Under the pieces are notes generated by a model that had not been told where the DNA came from, searched no databases, and saw only the letters and a list, made by a program, of their open reading frames with translations. Shown one piece after another: positions 11,452-23,530 of a stretch of DNA of 32,405 nt (position 1 is the stretch's first letter; each line of letters opens with the position of its first letter). The position numbers and the translations under genes were made by a program. The stretch is from assembly GCA_010094045.1 (NCBI GenBank), contig ML986871.1, positions 1 through 32,405 of the forward strand, read 5' to 3'. The DNA is from Lojkania enalia. Lineage: Eukaryota > Ascomycota > Dothideomycetes > Pleosporales.

Positions 11452-11925
11452 TATTATACTAGTTACTTAATTCTTTTATTAGGCGTTATAATAGATCCGT
11501 CTTACTATTATTTAAACTATTAGTCTATAAACTATAACTATTATAGTAATACTATTCTTTCTTCTATATATAGAGAGTATCTTTTTTAGGGTTTATCTTA
11601 TAATCTTTCCCTAACTAAGGGTGCCCTTTACTATTTTCTAGTAAATATATTAAAGACTTATAAGGAGTTTACCTCTATCTATTAAGATTTTATAGCTGTT
11701 AAAGAAAAGGGGATTTATTATTTTAAGGAATCTGTATATTACTATTAGGTAATTCTTTTTTACCTAAAGTATACTAAAAAGTATATTTATTCTCTAGAGG
11801 AGTATAGTTTTAACTTTAGGAAACGAGAGGTAAAGTTAATAGAAGAGTAAGAGAAGTTAAAGGAAGAGGAGAGGAGGTCTGCTGTATCTAAGGCGCTTTC
11901 TACTACTACTCCGAGTTCTACTTAA
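11452..11925 (+). pseudogene. Antisense accessory reading frame in Gypsy B, charged C-terminal part
   Basis: A plus-strand frame opposite to gag-pol, lying between the chromodomain end of pol and the 3' LTR. It runs ~158 codons with about six stops, including TAA/TAG at 11683, 11746, 11848 and 11923, at positions that could have been Gln, Arg or Trp. The second half is strongly charged and coiled-coil-like: S-L-E-E-Y-S-F-N-F-R-K-R-E-V-K-L-I-E-E, then E-K-L-K-E-E-E-R-R, then a Ser/Thr-rich tail. G/C content is higher than in the flanking decayed DNA. I do not recognise the protein. Element C has a frame of similar type in the same place and orientation, which argues against chance. Confidence 0.5.
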
Positions 11926-11959
11926 GAGGCTTCTTTTATATTACTACTACTATTACTTT

Positions 11960-14900
11960 CTAACTAGACTCTACTTAATAACTTATTATTTTAGCCCTCT
12001 AGTAAAACTTCTTTAGCTTTATAATATAGTTAGTTAGGTTTTATACTAGTTTCTATAAACTTTCCTCTTATAGGTATTCTTCCTATTTTACTAGATATCT
12101 CTACTAACGTTTAAACCGTTTTCTTACTAGTATATATTTTACTTTATATTCCTATTCTAGTTTTATATTAATAGTTTCTTATAGTAGTATATTATTTAAT
12201 ACTAGTTCTAGTTTTAACTTATAAAATACTAGGTATATCTTTATATTTTCTAGTAGCTTTAGTTTAAAATTTATAGGTCTAACCTATTCTTTAATTAGAA
12301 ATAGTCCTATTCTCTTATAATCTAGCTTTTTTATAGGCCTTTTAGTCTTCAAGTTTTTTGTTAATAGGAAAACTTTACCCTCCTTCTTAAAGGTTAGTCC
12401 CTTAACCCTTAATTTATTAGCTTATTCTACTATTTTAAAGTTTCTTAACTAAATCTTTTTCCTAAGCTAATTATAGATTTCTTTTATTTCTCTAGCTTTT
12501 TAGTCTATTAGTAGAACTAGAGATTCTTTCTTATTCTATTTCTAATATATAATAGCTTTTTATTTATAATTAGCTTTAAAAAATATAGTCCCTATTATAT
12601 TTTAGATTATTCTATTATAGGCTATCTATACTATAGATAATAATTTAACCTAATTATCTTATTATTTATTAATATATATCTTTAAATACGTTTCTAGATT
12701 CTAGTTAACTTATTCTATCTAACTATCTATCTATAGGTAGAAGCTGGTTAATATCTATTATTAGATTCCTATCTTTTTTATCTATCTTTACTAGTATTTA
12801 AATATAAATAACTTATTTCTATTTAAAGTAATATACTTTAGAACTTTATACTCCGCGAATACTATATATAATAACTTATATACTAGTTTAGGTACTATTA
12901 TTATTTCTAATACTAGTTTAAAGTACGTATATTTTATTAACTAATCTACTATATTTATAATTATATTATATTTTCTTTCTAATTCTAGTTCTATTAACTC
13001 TAGTAATTTAGTTATAAAGTTAATTATAATCTATTCTTATAGTTTTTTAGATATTTCTAATAGCTATAAGAATTTATAAAGTCTATACTTTATAGCCTTA
13101 TTCTTTTTATATTCTAAATACTTGTTTAGTATATCTTATACTTCTTTTCTTACGTTAGTAAGGGTAAAGCTCTTCCTTAACCTTTATTCTATTTCTACTA
13201 CTTTTAAGTACTCCTATTCTAGCAATTTATATAATTCCTTTATTATCTACTTTTATATATATAAGTATATATATAGTTATTTCTAAGTTATATTTTTAAT
13301 TACTTTTACTTTATTACTATTTATTAGATATTATTCTACTATCTATATATCCTTTAGCTTCTATTACCAAGTTTATTCTAATATAGTTAGTTTTATAACT
13401 TAGGCGACTTATAGGTAGTTATATATTAGAAATCTATCTAATTTCTATTTTAGGATTATATCTCTTTTATACTTTTCTTTAGTTATATAGTTAGCTCTAT
13501 AACTTAGTACGTCTACTACTATATTTTCTAATCCTTTCTAGTATATTATTTTAAAGTTATAGTCTACTAATTATTCTATCTATTATATTTATCTTTCTAT
13601 AAGTTCTTTTATTATTATAAAGTATATAAGGTTTTTATAATCTATTTAAACTTCGAATAGATATTTAGTTTCTACTAAATATACTCGCTATTCTCTTAAT
13701 ACTTTAACTATTACTAATAGTTCCTTATTATATATATTATAGTTAAGTTCTTCCAGTTTTATTTTTCTTAAAAAGTAGGCTTATAGCCTCTACTTTCTAT
13801 CTTTATCTTACTAACTTAAGTAAGCGTCTATTACTTTATCTAAAGTATCAGTTTCTACTTAGAATTACTTCTCTAGGTCTAGTATTCTTAGCATTAATAC
13901 TAAGGTAAAGTAAGCTTTTAGTTTCTTAAAGGCTTTTTACTATACTTTTTACCACTTAAACCTCTTTTCTTTCTTAGTAATCTCTATTAAGAGTACTACT
14001 ATTCTAGAGTACCTACTTATAAATTTTCTATAGAAATTCGCGAAGTTTAGAAAAGATTAAACTTATTTAATTAAGGTAAATACTAGCTATTCTAGTATTA
14101 TTTTAACTTTTTCTTATTCTATTTTAATACTATCTCTAAATATCTAGAACCCTAGGAATTTTATTTCTATCTTATAAAACTCGCATTTTTCTAGAGCTAT
14201 AAGTAATTTATATTCTTATAGTTTTACTAGTACTTTTCTAATATATTCTTTATACTTTCTTAGTAATTTATTTATATAGACTAGAATATCGTCTAGATAT
14301 ACTATTATAAATATATCTAAATATTCCTTTAATATATTATTTATAACTGCTTAGAAGGTTACTAGTATATTTATAAATCTAAATAGTATTATTAAATATT
14401 TAAAAAGACCTTCTCTTATTTTAAATACTATTTTCTATTTATAGCCCTTTTTTATCTAAATTTGGTAGTATTCTTCTCTTATATTAAACTTTATAAACTA
14501 CTTAGCTTCTTATAACTAACTTATAAGTTCTATTATTCTAGATAATAGGTATCTATTTTTTTTAATTATATTATTTAACTGTCTATAATCTATATATAAC
14601 TTTAGTTTACTATTTTTCTTAGATACGAATAATATTAGTAATACTATTTTACTCTAGCTTAGTTATATATACCCTCTTACTAAATTCTTTTAGATATACT
14701 TTCTAAGTTCTTTTCTTTATTCTTAGTTTAAATTATATATTAGACTAAGTTTTAACTTCTTTTTATCTTTAATAATAATTTTATAGTTATATTCTTTATA
14801 CTTAGATAATCCTCTATTTTCTACTTCTTTATATAGCCCTATAAATTTGCTGTAATCTTCTTAGATTTCTTAGAATATACTATTATTCTATAGTTTCTTA

Positions 14901-15500
14901 TATACTTTTTAAACTATAATAATATTTAGTATCTATTTTATCTTTTTAAGATGTCTCGCTATTATAGCTGCTAATACTCTTTATATTAATTGTAGACCCG
15001 AAAAATACCTTACTTTATACTATCTTACTACCTATTTTATTTTAGATTAGCTTTATAACTTATAAACTATTTTTTACTACTAATCTACTTTAAAATTATA
15101 TTTAGCTAGCTAGTTTATACCTAATAATATATTAAATTTTCCTAGGTTTATAATATTAATACTTCTTATATTAGTATATCCTATAACGTTAAGTATTTAC
15201 TTTTTAGTTTCTATTAGTATAACTCCTCTACTATAGTCTATTAGCTTATCGTCTACTAGATATATTATATAAGGTACTACTTTTTCTCTCTACTCTATAT
15301 TATTCTTATAAACCTATTATACTAATATAAATATATCTAAAGCTCTACTATTAAATAGTATTTTAAGCTTCTTCTTATTAAACTCTACTTAGAGTATTAT
15401 ATATAAAGGTACTATACTAGTAACTCTTCTAACAGCTTTTCTACCTAGTTTCTTAATATAGCTATTACTTTAAGGGCTGTTTAGTTTTTTAACTAAGGTA
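11960..15500 (-). pseudogene. Gypsy B pol: protease, RT, RNase H, integrase, chromodomain
   Basis: Minus strand. Protease: F-N-S-R-A (active triplet at 15344-15352, from DSG), followed by L-D-I-F-I. Reverse transcriptase is about 14750-14050, with E-G-L-F-K-Y-L and an intact Y-L-D-D-I-L-V-Y (14276-14299), and further on K-C-E-F-Y-K. RNase H (about 13900-13600) includes Y-N-I-Y-N-K-E-L-L. Integrase (about 13330-12250) has a decayed zinc-binding segment and F-T-L-T-N-V-R-K-E-V. A chromodomain near 12160-11990 reads Y-K-V-K-Y-I-L-V-R-K then R-Y-L-V-K-*-E-E-Y. The chromodomain would bind methylated histone H3 and direct integration to heterochromatin. Gln and Trp stops occur throughout. Confidence 0.85.
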
Positions 15501-16449
15501 GGAAGAATCCTACCTTCTCCTTTTCTCCTCTATATAGTAGATATTTATCTATACTACACCTTATCTATAGTTTTTAGGCGTAAGCGGCTTTTACTTACTT
15601 ACTATATATCTTATACTTCTATTCTAAGAAATACTATTACTATTCGATTAGTTAGTAGTTTTTATCTAATTCTTACTATTTAAGTATTCTAAATATATCT
15701 TAATAGTACTAGTATTTAACTATATATTATTTCTAGCTTAGTACTTTATATTCCTCTAAATATATATTATTTTTAAGATGTTCCTTCTCTTTAAGTATAC
15801 TTACTCCTGTTATCTTATAAGCTGTAATATTAAGTCGTCTTCTAATATCTCCTTATATCTCTCTTACCTTTAAAATTACCTTCCTCAGCTCTTTAACTTC
15901 TATAATAATTTTACTAAACTGGTATAGATACTCTATTCTAAGGTAAATTAAACTTCTATAAATCTAATAATATCTACTTTCTATATAATCTTCTATTTTA
16001 TCTTAAGATAGTAAGATTTTTAGTAATAATTATATATCTATTCTTAGCTATACTTCTAGCTTTATTTTAATACTCTTATATATCTAGCAATTATCCTAAT
16101 AATAGCTAGCCTAATCTTTTTCGCAGCTATTCTTATAGGGTAGTATATATTTCCCTTTCTTACCTTTTACTAGCTCTATAGGGTAGCTTTAATATATCTC
16201 TTATATATACTCAAATATTTCTTTATTTATAACCTTTTCTACTAATTTTACTATAGTTTTTAGTATATTTTAGCTATTTTAGAATATTATTTCTTTAAAC
16301 GGGATATTTTAGTATTTTTAGGGGTATAATTTTATCTAATACGTTTTATTAGAGATCTAGTATTTCTTTTACTTTATTCTTTCTAGAATTGTTATACTAT
16401 TAAGTCTTAGTACTTCTAGTAGGTATTCTATACGTTTAATAACTACTAC

Positions 16450-17450
16450 TACCCTTTTTAGCTATAGTTAATAATTACTTTCTTTTTTTACTAAACGGTA
16501 TATTCTATATCTATTATTTATATAATATATCTAGTACCTTATTAATTATTAGCATCTATTAGTAGGTTATATAGTTATTGTTTAGGCTTCTTTCTTCTTA
16601 CTTAGATATTCTTTTATATAATACCCTTTCTATCTATATAGAAGGTATACTCTCTTCTTAAGCCTTTCTTTTTTAAGATTGCTTATCCTTAATTGTTGGT
16701 AGTTCTTTCTCTTATCCTTTTCGACTTTTCTAAGAACTATTAGATTACCGTTCTATAGTACTATCTTACTTTCCTTCTTTACTAGTATAAATATCTATAG
16801 CTAAAATCTTTTCTCTATTTCTTACTCGTACTAATAGTTGTTAATCTTAACTACTAATTCGATTATTTCTAATAGTTCTATTAGCCTTTCTTCTCTAGCT
16901 AGGTTATCCTTAATCTTATTCTTAAGACCTTTATAGAAGATTCCTACTAATATACTATTGTCCTATCCTAGTTTAGTACTAAGTCTCTAGAATTCTATAG
17001 TATAATCTATTACCCTTTTAGTCTAGATTAGCCTTAATAGCTTCCTTTATACTTTCTATTTTACGTCTACTTCTCTAAAGATATTTCGGACCTTATTTTT
17101 AAATCCTTTCTAGCTCTTAAAGAGTTTATTTATAGATTCTCTAGTCTTTTTTATATTACCTCTATTCTCTAGCTAATCTACTATAAATAGTTTAGTTTAT
17201 ACTAGTAGTATCTCTTCTATATTTATTATTATAGTTAAGATCTTATCCTTATCTAGGAAGAAGGTTATACTATTAAACCTAAAGTACAGCTCTATTAATA
17301 TAAGAAAAGGGTTAATATATTCTTTTTTACTATTAAACTTTTTTAGTAAAACTATTTTAGTTTATACTTATTATTTAGTTTTAGCTAGATTGGCTCTAGC
17401 TATAGCTAGCTTATATTATATCTATATAATACAGGTCTCCTATTCCTATA
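16450..17450 (-). pseudogene. Gypsy B gag with zinc knuckle
   Basis: Minus strand, directly downstream of the 5' LTR at 17568-18085. The frame shows a retrotransposon gag core, E-F-Q-R-L-S-T-K-L-G, F-Y-K-G-L-K-N-K-I-K-D-N-L-A-R-E-E-R. Near 16655-16610 there is a decayed CCHC knuckle, F-Y-M-D-R-K-G-I-I-*-K-N, where Cys and His codons have changed. Gag packages the element RNA. The limits are approximate because no start codon can be trusted. Confidence 0.7.
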
Positions 17451-17567
17451 CTTTTTATACTATAATTTCTTCTAGAGCTTATAGCCTTTAGGTTATTATA
17501 ACTTAACTTTATAATATAATAGATATCTTTAAATAGTTTCTATTCTCTTAATATTAGATAGTTATTA

Positions 17568-18085
17568 TATTACTAATCTATATACTACTAGTTTTATATA
17601 ATAACCGCTATTATAGTTATATATATACTAGAGCCTTATTTATATTAGATTAGTTAGAGGTAGTAGCTTTAGTAAAGAGAGAGTATTAGGTTCGCCGGTT
17701 CTTTAAATATAATAAATATATTTAGAAATCTAATAGAGTAATAAAATAAATTTATAAGAATAACTATAATAGGCTTAATCTAATAAGAAGATCCTTCTTT
17801 TATATAACTAAAGCTAAGACTGTTAAGCTTAGCTTATTAGGTCTATTAGGTCTATTAGATCCGTCCTACCCTTCCTAATACTTCTACTATAATTATATAT
17901 ATAGGTTATACTATACTTTATTATTTAGCTAATTATCTTTCTAGTCCCTGCAGTTCTACTACTTACTATCTAATAACTAGTTTTTACCTTATTAGTTCTC
18001 GTTTAAGTTAACCTCTATAATAGCTAATATTAGATTAAGCCCTAACTATAGAAATAGAACCTTCTAGTATTCTATATTTATAATA
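17568..18085 (-). repeat. Gypsy B LTR (5' LTR in element orientation)
   Basis: 518 bp, matching 10654-11171 across its whole length, with the same decayed ends. Differences are transitions, for example tttata against cttata and ccgctatt against actactgtt, pointing to separate RIP of each LTR. The element's promoter should lie here; I could not pick out a TATA box from the AT-rich background. Confidence 0.9.
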
Positions 18086-18090
18086 TAGAT
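18086..18090. repeat. Target site duplication of Gypsy B, right copy (TAGAT)
   Basis: Matches 10649-10653 exactly. Removing B and one TAGAT restores a continuous frame in element A's integrase. Confidence 0.85.
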
Positions 18091-19330
18091 ACTCTAGTTA
18101 AAGAAAGACCTTAAAACTATTCTAATATAAATATTATTAGTTAAAGATATTTAACTTAATATAATAATATATAGATTATTATTATATATATTAAAGAAGT
18201 AAAATTTCTAGAGAAAAGTACTATAGATTACTAAAACTATTATCTATACCTAAATAAAAGTTTTAAAATATTTTTATAAACTTTATAATTAATCTATTAG
18301 AATTAGAAGGTTATATAAATATTATAGTAGTAGTTAATAGGTTTAATAAGTATAGATACCTAATATTATATATAAGAATTAAAACTTCTAATATTATCTA
18401 ACTATTCTATTACTATATATAAGTTTATTATAAACTATTATATATTATTATATCTAACTATAAAATATAGTTTATTTCTACCTTCTATTAAAAGTTCTAT
18501 AAATAGCTATAAATTAATATATATATATTAACTAGCTTCTATCTAAAAACTAATAGTAAGATAGACAATACTAATATAGTAATAGAATAAGTTCTCTAAG
18601 CCTATACTAGCTATAAATAAAATAACTAGGTTAAATAGCTACTAATAGTATAGTTTAAAGTAAATAATATAGTATCTAAATTAATAAAAGTTTCTCTATT
18701 TTTAGCCTACTTTAAATAGTATCTTTAAATAAACTTTAAGCTACCTATAAAAATCTATTAACTATTTAAATAGTCTTTAATAGCTTAGAAAGCTAATAGA
18801 CTAGTTAATAAAATAAAGATATTATAGAGTATATTAGAGAAGAACTTACCTAGGTATAAACGTTCTAATAAAAGTATGCTAACTATAAGCGTATATTAGC
18901 TCCTAACTACTAGATTAATAATCTAGTCTAGTTAAATACTAGAAATATATATATATAAAGACTATTAAAAAAGTTTAATTAGAAGAATATAAGCTTTTAT
19001 AAGATTATTATAAAAGTATTTTTATATATTTATAGACTAAAGCTACTTAAATTAGCTAAAATATATTCTATATTTTATATATTACTATTATAGCTAGTAT
19101 TTAAGTTGTTTAACTATTTATCTAGTTAATAAGTATATAACTCTAAACCTATTAAATTTAATAGAAAACTAGAATATCTTATTAAGTAAATAAAAGACCT
19201 CTACTATAACTAATAGAGATGCTAGTATAAATACCTAGTTAAGTAGACTAGCTATTATAATTTAGAATAGTACCCGGCTAATAACTTTACTAAAATAACT
19301 ACTATAAGAGATTACTATACTAAAAATCTA
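18086..19330 (+). pseudogene. Gypsy A pol, second part: integrase and chromodomain
   Basis: Continues element A's frame after B. The join reads S-S-R-Y-S-S-*-R-K-T-L-K-L, which fits the integrase zinc-binding motif GHPG..KTL after G-to-A and C-to-T change, then Y-Y-Y-I-*-*-R-S-K. The catalytic core has I-N-F-I (Asp now Asn), V-V-V-N-R-F-N-K-Y and I-I-S-N-Y-K. The Q-T-D-G-Q-T-E-type motif is now K-T-N-S-K-I-D. Near 19209-19330 a chromodomain remnant reads Y-K-Y-L-V-K-*-T-S-Y-Y then *-Y-P-A-N-N-F. All three active-site carboxylates appear altered or unclear. Confidence 0.8.
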
Positions 19331-19337
19331 AATAAAT

Positions 19338-19369
19338 AAAATCTAAATATAATATTATATTTAGATTTT
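19338..19369. repeat. 32-bp perfect palindrome downstream of the Gypsy A chromodomain
   Basis: Two 16-base arms beginning aaaatctaaatataat with no spacer. It lies just past the end of pol in element A. A further aaaatctaa copy follows at 19382-19390. Possible roles are an RNA 3'-end hairpin or the product of fold-back repair; the sequence alone does not decide. Confidence 0.85.
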
Positions 19370-19458
19370 TAATTAGATATTAAAATCTAATTTAAGTATA
19401 TTTTTAAACGCCTATAATAATATTATACTAATATAATACTAGTAATAATACTACTACT

Positions 19459-19715
19459 AATTTTTAGTATAGTACTATTATATAAACTAAACCAACCTAA
19501 CCCTTAATATAGTACTACTATTAACTACTAGTCGCGCTAATATACCTATAATCTAATCTAATTTCTAGTATAATACTATTATATAATAGTAATTAATCGT
19601 ACTAATATACCTATAATCTAACCTAATTTCTAATATAGTACTACTATATAAATTAAACTGATCTAATCTCTAGTATAATACTATTATATAATAATAACTA
19701 ATTATACTAATATTA
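19459..19715. repeat. Minisatellite of ~40- and ~64-bp units, 3' region of Gypsy A
   Basis: At least five units start with a form of atttctagtatagtactattatata. Some continue with a ~24-bp extension (gtactaatatacctataatc type), giving alternating longer and shorter units. Starts are near 19459, 19502, 19561, 19625 and 19665. Units differ mainly by C/T and G/A changes. No coding frame is seen. Confidence 0.7.
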
Positions 19716-19794
19716 ATAACTACTATTTAATTATTAATAACCTAAATATAATATAAAGATTTAACTTATAAGAACTAATAATTAAAAGAGAGTA

Positions 19795-20116
19795 CTATTA
19801 TAGTAATACTATAATACTTCTATACCTATACTACTTTTACTATAATATCTAAACTAGCTGCTAGTAATAGTTATTAACTACTAGTTAGAATATAATTAAC
19901 TTATCTTAACTATAATAGAAGAAGGTTTTATTAATCTAGTTAACCTATATAATAGTTATTATAGTAATACTATAACACCTCTACACCTATACTACTCTTA
20001 CTATAATACTTAAACTAGCTGCTAGTAATAGTTATTAGCTACTAGCTAGAATATAACCGACTTATTTTAACTATAATAGAAAAAGGTTTTACTAACCCGG
20101 CTAGCCTATATAATAG
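19795..20116. repeat. Tandem duplication, two 161-bp units
   Basis: Unit 1 (19795-19955) and unit 2 (19956-20116) align without length change from ttatagtaatactata to cctatataatag. Unit 2 contains tataacacctctacacc, which resembles a fungal LTR start (TGTAACA) after RIP. I infer that this and the next repeat are an internally duplicated 3' LTR of element A, but no partner LTR is in the window. Confidence 0.75.
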
Positions 20117-20119
20117 TAT

Positions 20120-20405
20120 AGACCTAGCCTCTATAAAAACCTATATAATATAGATATTTCTATTCTTTATATAACGTTTTAATATTTATATATAGTATAT
20201 AGTAATAGAGTTAACTACTTAAAGTATGATTAACTAACTGCGTATAAGCATCTATAATAGTAGTATAAATCTAATTTCTATAAAAACCTATATAATATAG
20301 ATATTTCTATTTTTTATATAATATTTTAATATTTATATATAGTATATAATAATAGAGTTAACTATCTAAAGTATAATTAACTAACTATATATAAGTATTT
20401 ATAAT
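20120..20405. repeat. Tandem duplication, two ~147-bp units
   Basis: Unit 1 starts at 20120 and unit 2 near 20267; both contain tctataaaaacctatataat and end near taagcatctataata or its mutated form. Next to it, helicase copy 3 begins. Together with the 161-bp pair this may be a rearranged LTR of element A. Confidence 0.72.
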
Positions 20406-23400
20406 ATTTTCTAACTATCTAACTTATTCTATATTTCTAGTATAATAGTATCTACTATCTAGTACTTTAGCTATTACTTTATATTATATTTTACTATAGT
20501 AGTATACTACTCTTTTCTTTCTTTATTCTCTAAACTACTACACCTGCTACTAATATATTACTAATACTATCTCTTATATCTACTTCTACTTATATTATAA
20601 TACTAAATATTATATATTTAACCATATTATACTCGCTTAAATATATATTATATACTAAACTAGTATACTCTCTTTTAGTTTAACCTCTTATATTAACGGT
20701 AGTATTATTATAAGTAGTACTACTAGGTATAGTAGTAGCTATAAATTCTTTAGCTTTACTAGCTTTAGCTACTAATTACTTAACGTAAAGATAAGATAAT
20801 ACTCGTCTACTATAATCTACTATAATAGTTTCTTACTATTAAATATCCCTGTATAGCTAATAAAATTCCTATTACTTATTATATTATCTACTATATCTAT
20901 ACTAACTACTACTACTACTATTAGATTATTCTTATTATACTTCTATTTTATATAGTTAATTCTACTCTCTTAAATCTACTTAATTAAGTTTTTAATAAGC
21001 GCCTAGTATAGTACTACTACTATTATTACCCTATATTAATCTAAGTAAACTAGTATAGTAAATAGTAAACTCTTCTTTCTACTAGTTAAAAATACTATAA
21101 TAAATAGTATTTACCTACCTAGTATTATATATATTACTTATTCTTACTCGGCTAAGTAAAAGCTAACTTCTTCTTATTTAAGTACCTATTATATTACCTT
21201 TTAAAGCCTTTTCTCTCTTCTATTTTAAGCCTATATCTTCTTTTCTTATATTATAAGTCTTTTACTATTATTATTATACTACTACTACTTTCTTACTCTA
21301 GTCCAGCCTTAACTACCTATCTATCTTACTTCTAGTATTTCTTTACCTCTATTAAACTCTAAGAAGTAGTATTATAATATATTAAATAGTTAAAACGTTT
21401 TAATTAAATATATACTAAAATACTTAATAATATTAATTAGTATATTATAATTTTTAATCCCTATCTATATTATCTATATACTCTATAGTTCTAATATACT
21501 CTCTTCTTCTTTATCTACTTTAGCTTCTTAGACTTCTTCTATTTTATTCTAATATTCTTTACTAAACGACTTTTTAACTACTTTTCTACTAATATTAATA
21601 GCTGTATATTAGGAGTCTAGTATATATAGTTTAATATCTATTTACTTACTAGTCTTATACTTAAGTATATATATTAGTTAATTTATCTTCTATAGCCTAT
21701 ATTAATCCGCTTATATATAGTTGATAAAGTTGCTACTAAATACCTTAATATTTAGATACTCTTAAAATAGCTATATATAAACTAAGTATACTATTATTAT
21801 CTATTCTAGCTATAGTAGTAGAAAATATAGTACTACTTTTAGCTTATTCTACTAGGATTGTAATTTATAATAGTAGACTACTATTATAATCTACCTATCT
21901 ACTATAAAGATATTATAGTCTTATAGTATTTTATTATAATACTATATTATTATAATTTTTAACTCTTATTTAAACTGCTCTAAAGTTATATATATATTAA
22001 CTATTAATAGTTCTAAAAAGTAATCTACCTACTATAAATACTACTTTACCTACTATTTATTTTTATAAGCTGTTTTTTAACTAGAATTATTAACTAGCTT
22101 CTATCTATCTAGTTTAAGTAAATATCTACTTAAGCTTATTATCGAGCTAATTATTATAATAATAGATAAAAGATATACTCTACTATATAAATATAATATT
22201 ATTAATAAGCTGTTCTAGCCGGATAGTAAACTAGTTCTTAGTTCTAACTGTCTAATACAGCTCCTATTAGAGTATCTCTTCTATTTTAGCTACTATATTC
22301 TATACTATCTTATAAAACTAGCTAATATAGATCAGCCCGCTATTAAAATAGAACGTTTTTTTATTCTTTAACTAGTAAGTATTATCTAAATTACTAGCTA
22401 TTAGTATAATAAACTTCTTATATACTAGTAAGCTAATTATTTTACTTATTAAACTAAATAATCTATTAGCTAGAAACTTCCGCTATATAAGTAGAAAATA
22501 CTCTTAGTTCTTATCTATCTACTTATTATACTCTACTGCTAAAAGCAGCTTCTCTACATCTAATATATATATATAGTATACTACGCTAGTTAATATATAT
22601 AAGTAGTTTTTTATTATATATAAGCGGTCTATTTTAGTATTAATATCTAGTATAGTAAGAAAATAGATAAGTCTACTATTAGATAGCCGATTACCTGTTA
22701 ATTAAAAAATAAATAATATAAGTATATCTAGTAGTATCTTAAGTTAAGTATCCTTACTATCTCTATCTAATATAATTTATAGTACTATTACTAGTTCCTT
22801 CTATTTATTTTACTAATAGAATAGCTTACGCGCGTCTTCTATCTAATCTATTTCTTTCTTCTTATAGTATTTATAATAGGGGCTGCTATTACTATTATTA
22901 TTACTATTAGTACTACTTTTAGCTCTACTAGACCTAAAACTTACGCTATTATCTAATACTATACTATTATTATTATTACTATTACTATTACTACTATAAC
23001 TAAATTATATAGCCTAAACTTCTTTATTAGTAATAATATAAAGAAAGTAGTAGATAAACTTAATAATATAGCTAGTATATACTATTTAACTCTTAGGGTT
23101 TTATAGTTAAATAAGTAGATGCCTATCTACTTTATATTACTAAACGTTTTTAAGCTACTATCTTATCTCTTATATAAGTAATAAAACCTTCTAATACTCT
23201 ACTTAACTAATAATTTAACTAGCTTTACTATCTACTAAAGTTTTACCTCGCTTTAATTAGATAGCTAGATCTAATATATAAGATATACTTAATTCTACTT
23301 TACTAAATATTCTAGCTATCCTATCTACTTAAACTATCTAATTTTATTAATTTTTACTACTTCTATATTTATAATCTATACTTTTTCTTCTTCTCTCTAT

Positions 23401-23481
23401 TTTATAAGTTTAAATCTAGCTAACTAATTATATATAATATTAGCCTTTATATAAGAAATAGTTAACTTATAATTATAATTA
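20406..23481 (-). pseudogene. OrsD-RecQ helicase pseudogene, copy 3 (extends furthest into the helicase)
   Basis: Minus strand, from 23481 to about 20406. The 5' end is missing: it starts within the OrsD domain and has no R leader. It then follows copy 2 through the Asn/Ser linker (about 22885-23000), middle domain and helicase. Walker A reads T-S-R-K-K-S (21069-21086). Motif II reads D-E-Y-Y (20796-20807), keeping the Glu lost in copy 2. It continues past copy 2's break into motif III, V-L-L-I-I-I-L-P (20694-20720, from VLLTATLPP), and a motif IV region (V-V-Y-Y-Y-S-K, about 20425-20510). Motifs V and VI are cut off by the tandem repeats. No open frame remains. Confidence 0.85.
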
Positions 23482-23530
23482 GGCTAGTAAATAGAATATA
23501 TAGTATCTTACCTAAATTAAAGTTAGGTTT
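23482..23530. other. Short unassigned sequence beside copy 3
   Basis: Sequence similarity with the other helicase copies ends at 23481. No gene or element end is recognised in this short stretch, which leads into a minisatellite. Confidence 0.4.

Larger units (their letters stand above)
10654..18085 (-). mobile_element. Full-length Ty3/Gypsy chromovirus B (7.4 kb)
   Basis: Two direct 518-bp LTRs, flanked by a perfect TAGAT duplication, enclose gag and pol on the minus strand. Pol order is protease, reverse transcriptase, RNase H, integrase, chromodomain, the chromovirus form. The purine tract next to the 3' LTR fits the minus orientation. The two LTRs have the same length and, in the first ~120 bases compared, differ only by transitions, as expected if RIP hit each after insertion. 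The element sits inside the integrase codons of element A. A plus-strand reading frame lies between pol and the 3' LTR. RIP stops leave it inactive. Confidence 0.9.
7958..20405 (+). mobile_element. Ty3/Gypsy element A, old, 5'-truncated, split by element B
   Basis: The plus-strand order is aspartic protease, reverse transcriptase, RNase H, integrase, chromodomain, the standard Ty3/Gypsy order. The 5' LTR and most of gag are missing at the junction with R4. The element is interrupted at 10653/18086 by full-length element B. Beyond the chromodomain come a 32-bp palindrome and several tandem repeats that may belong to its 3' untranslated region and LTR; no matching 5' LTR is in the window to prove it. 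This is the most heavily mutated element here (catalytic Asp codons changed to Asn), so it is probably the oldest. The right limit is approximate, set where helicase copy 3 becomes recognisable. Confidence 0.75.
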
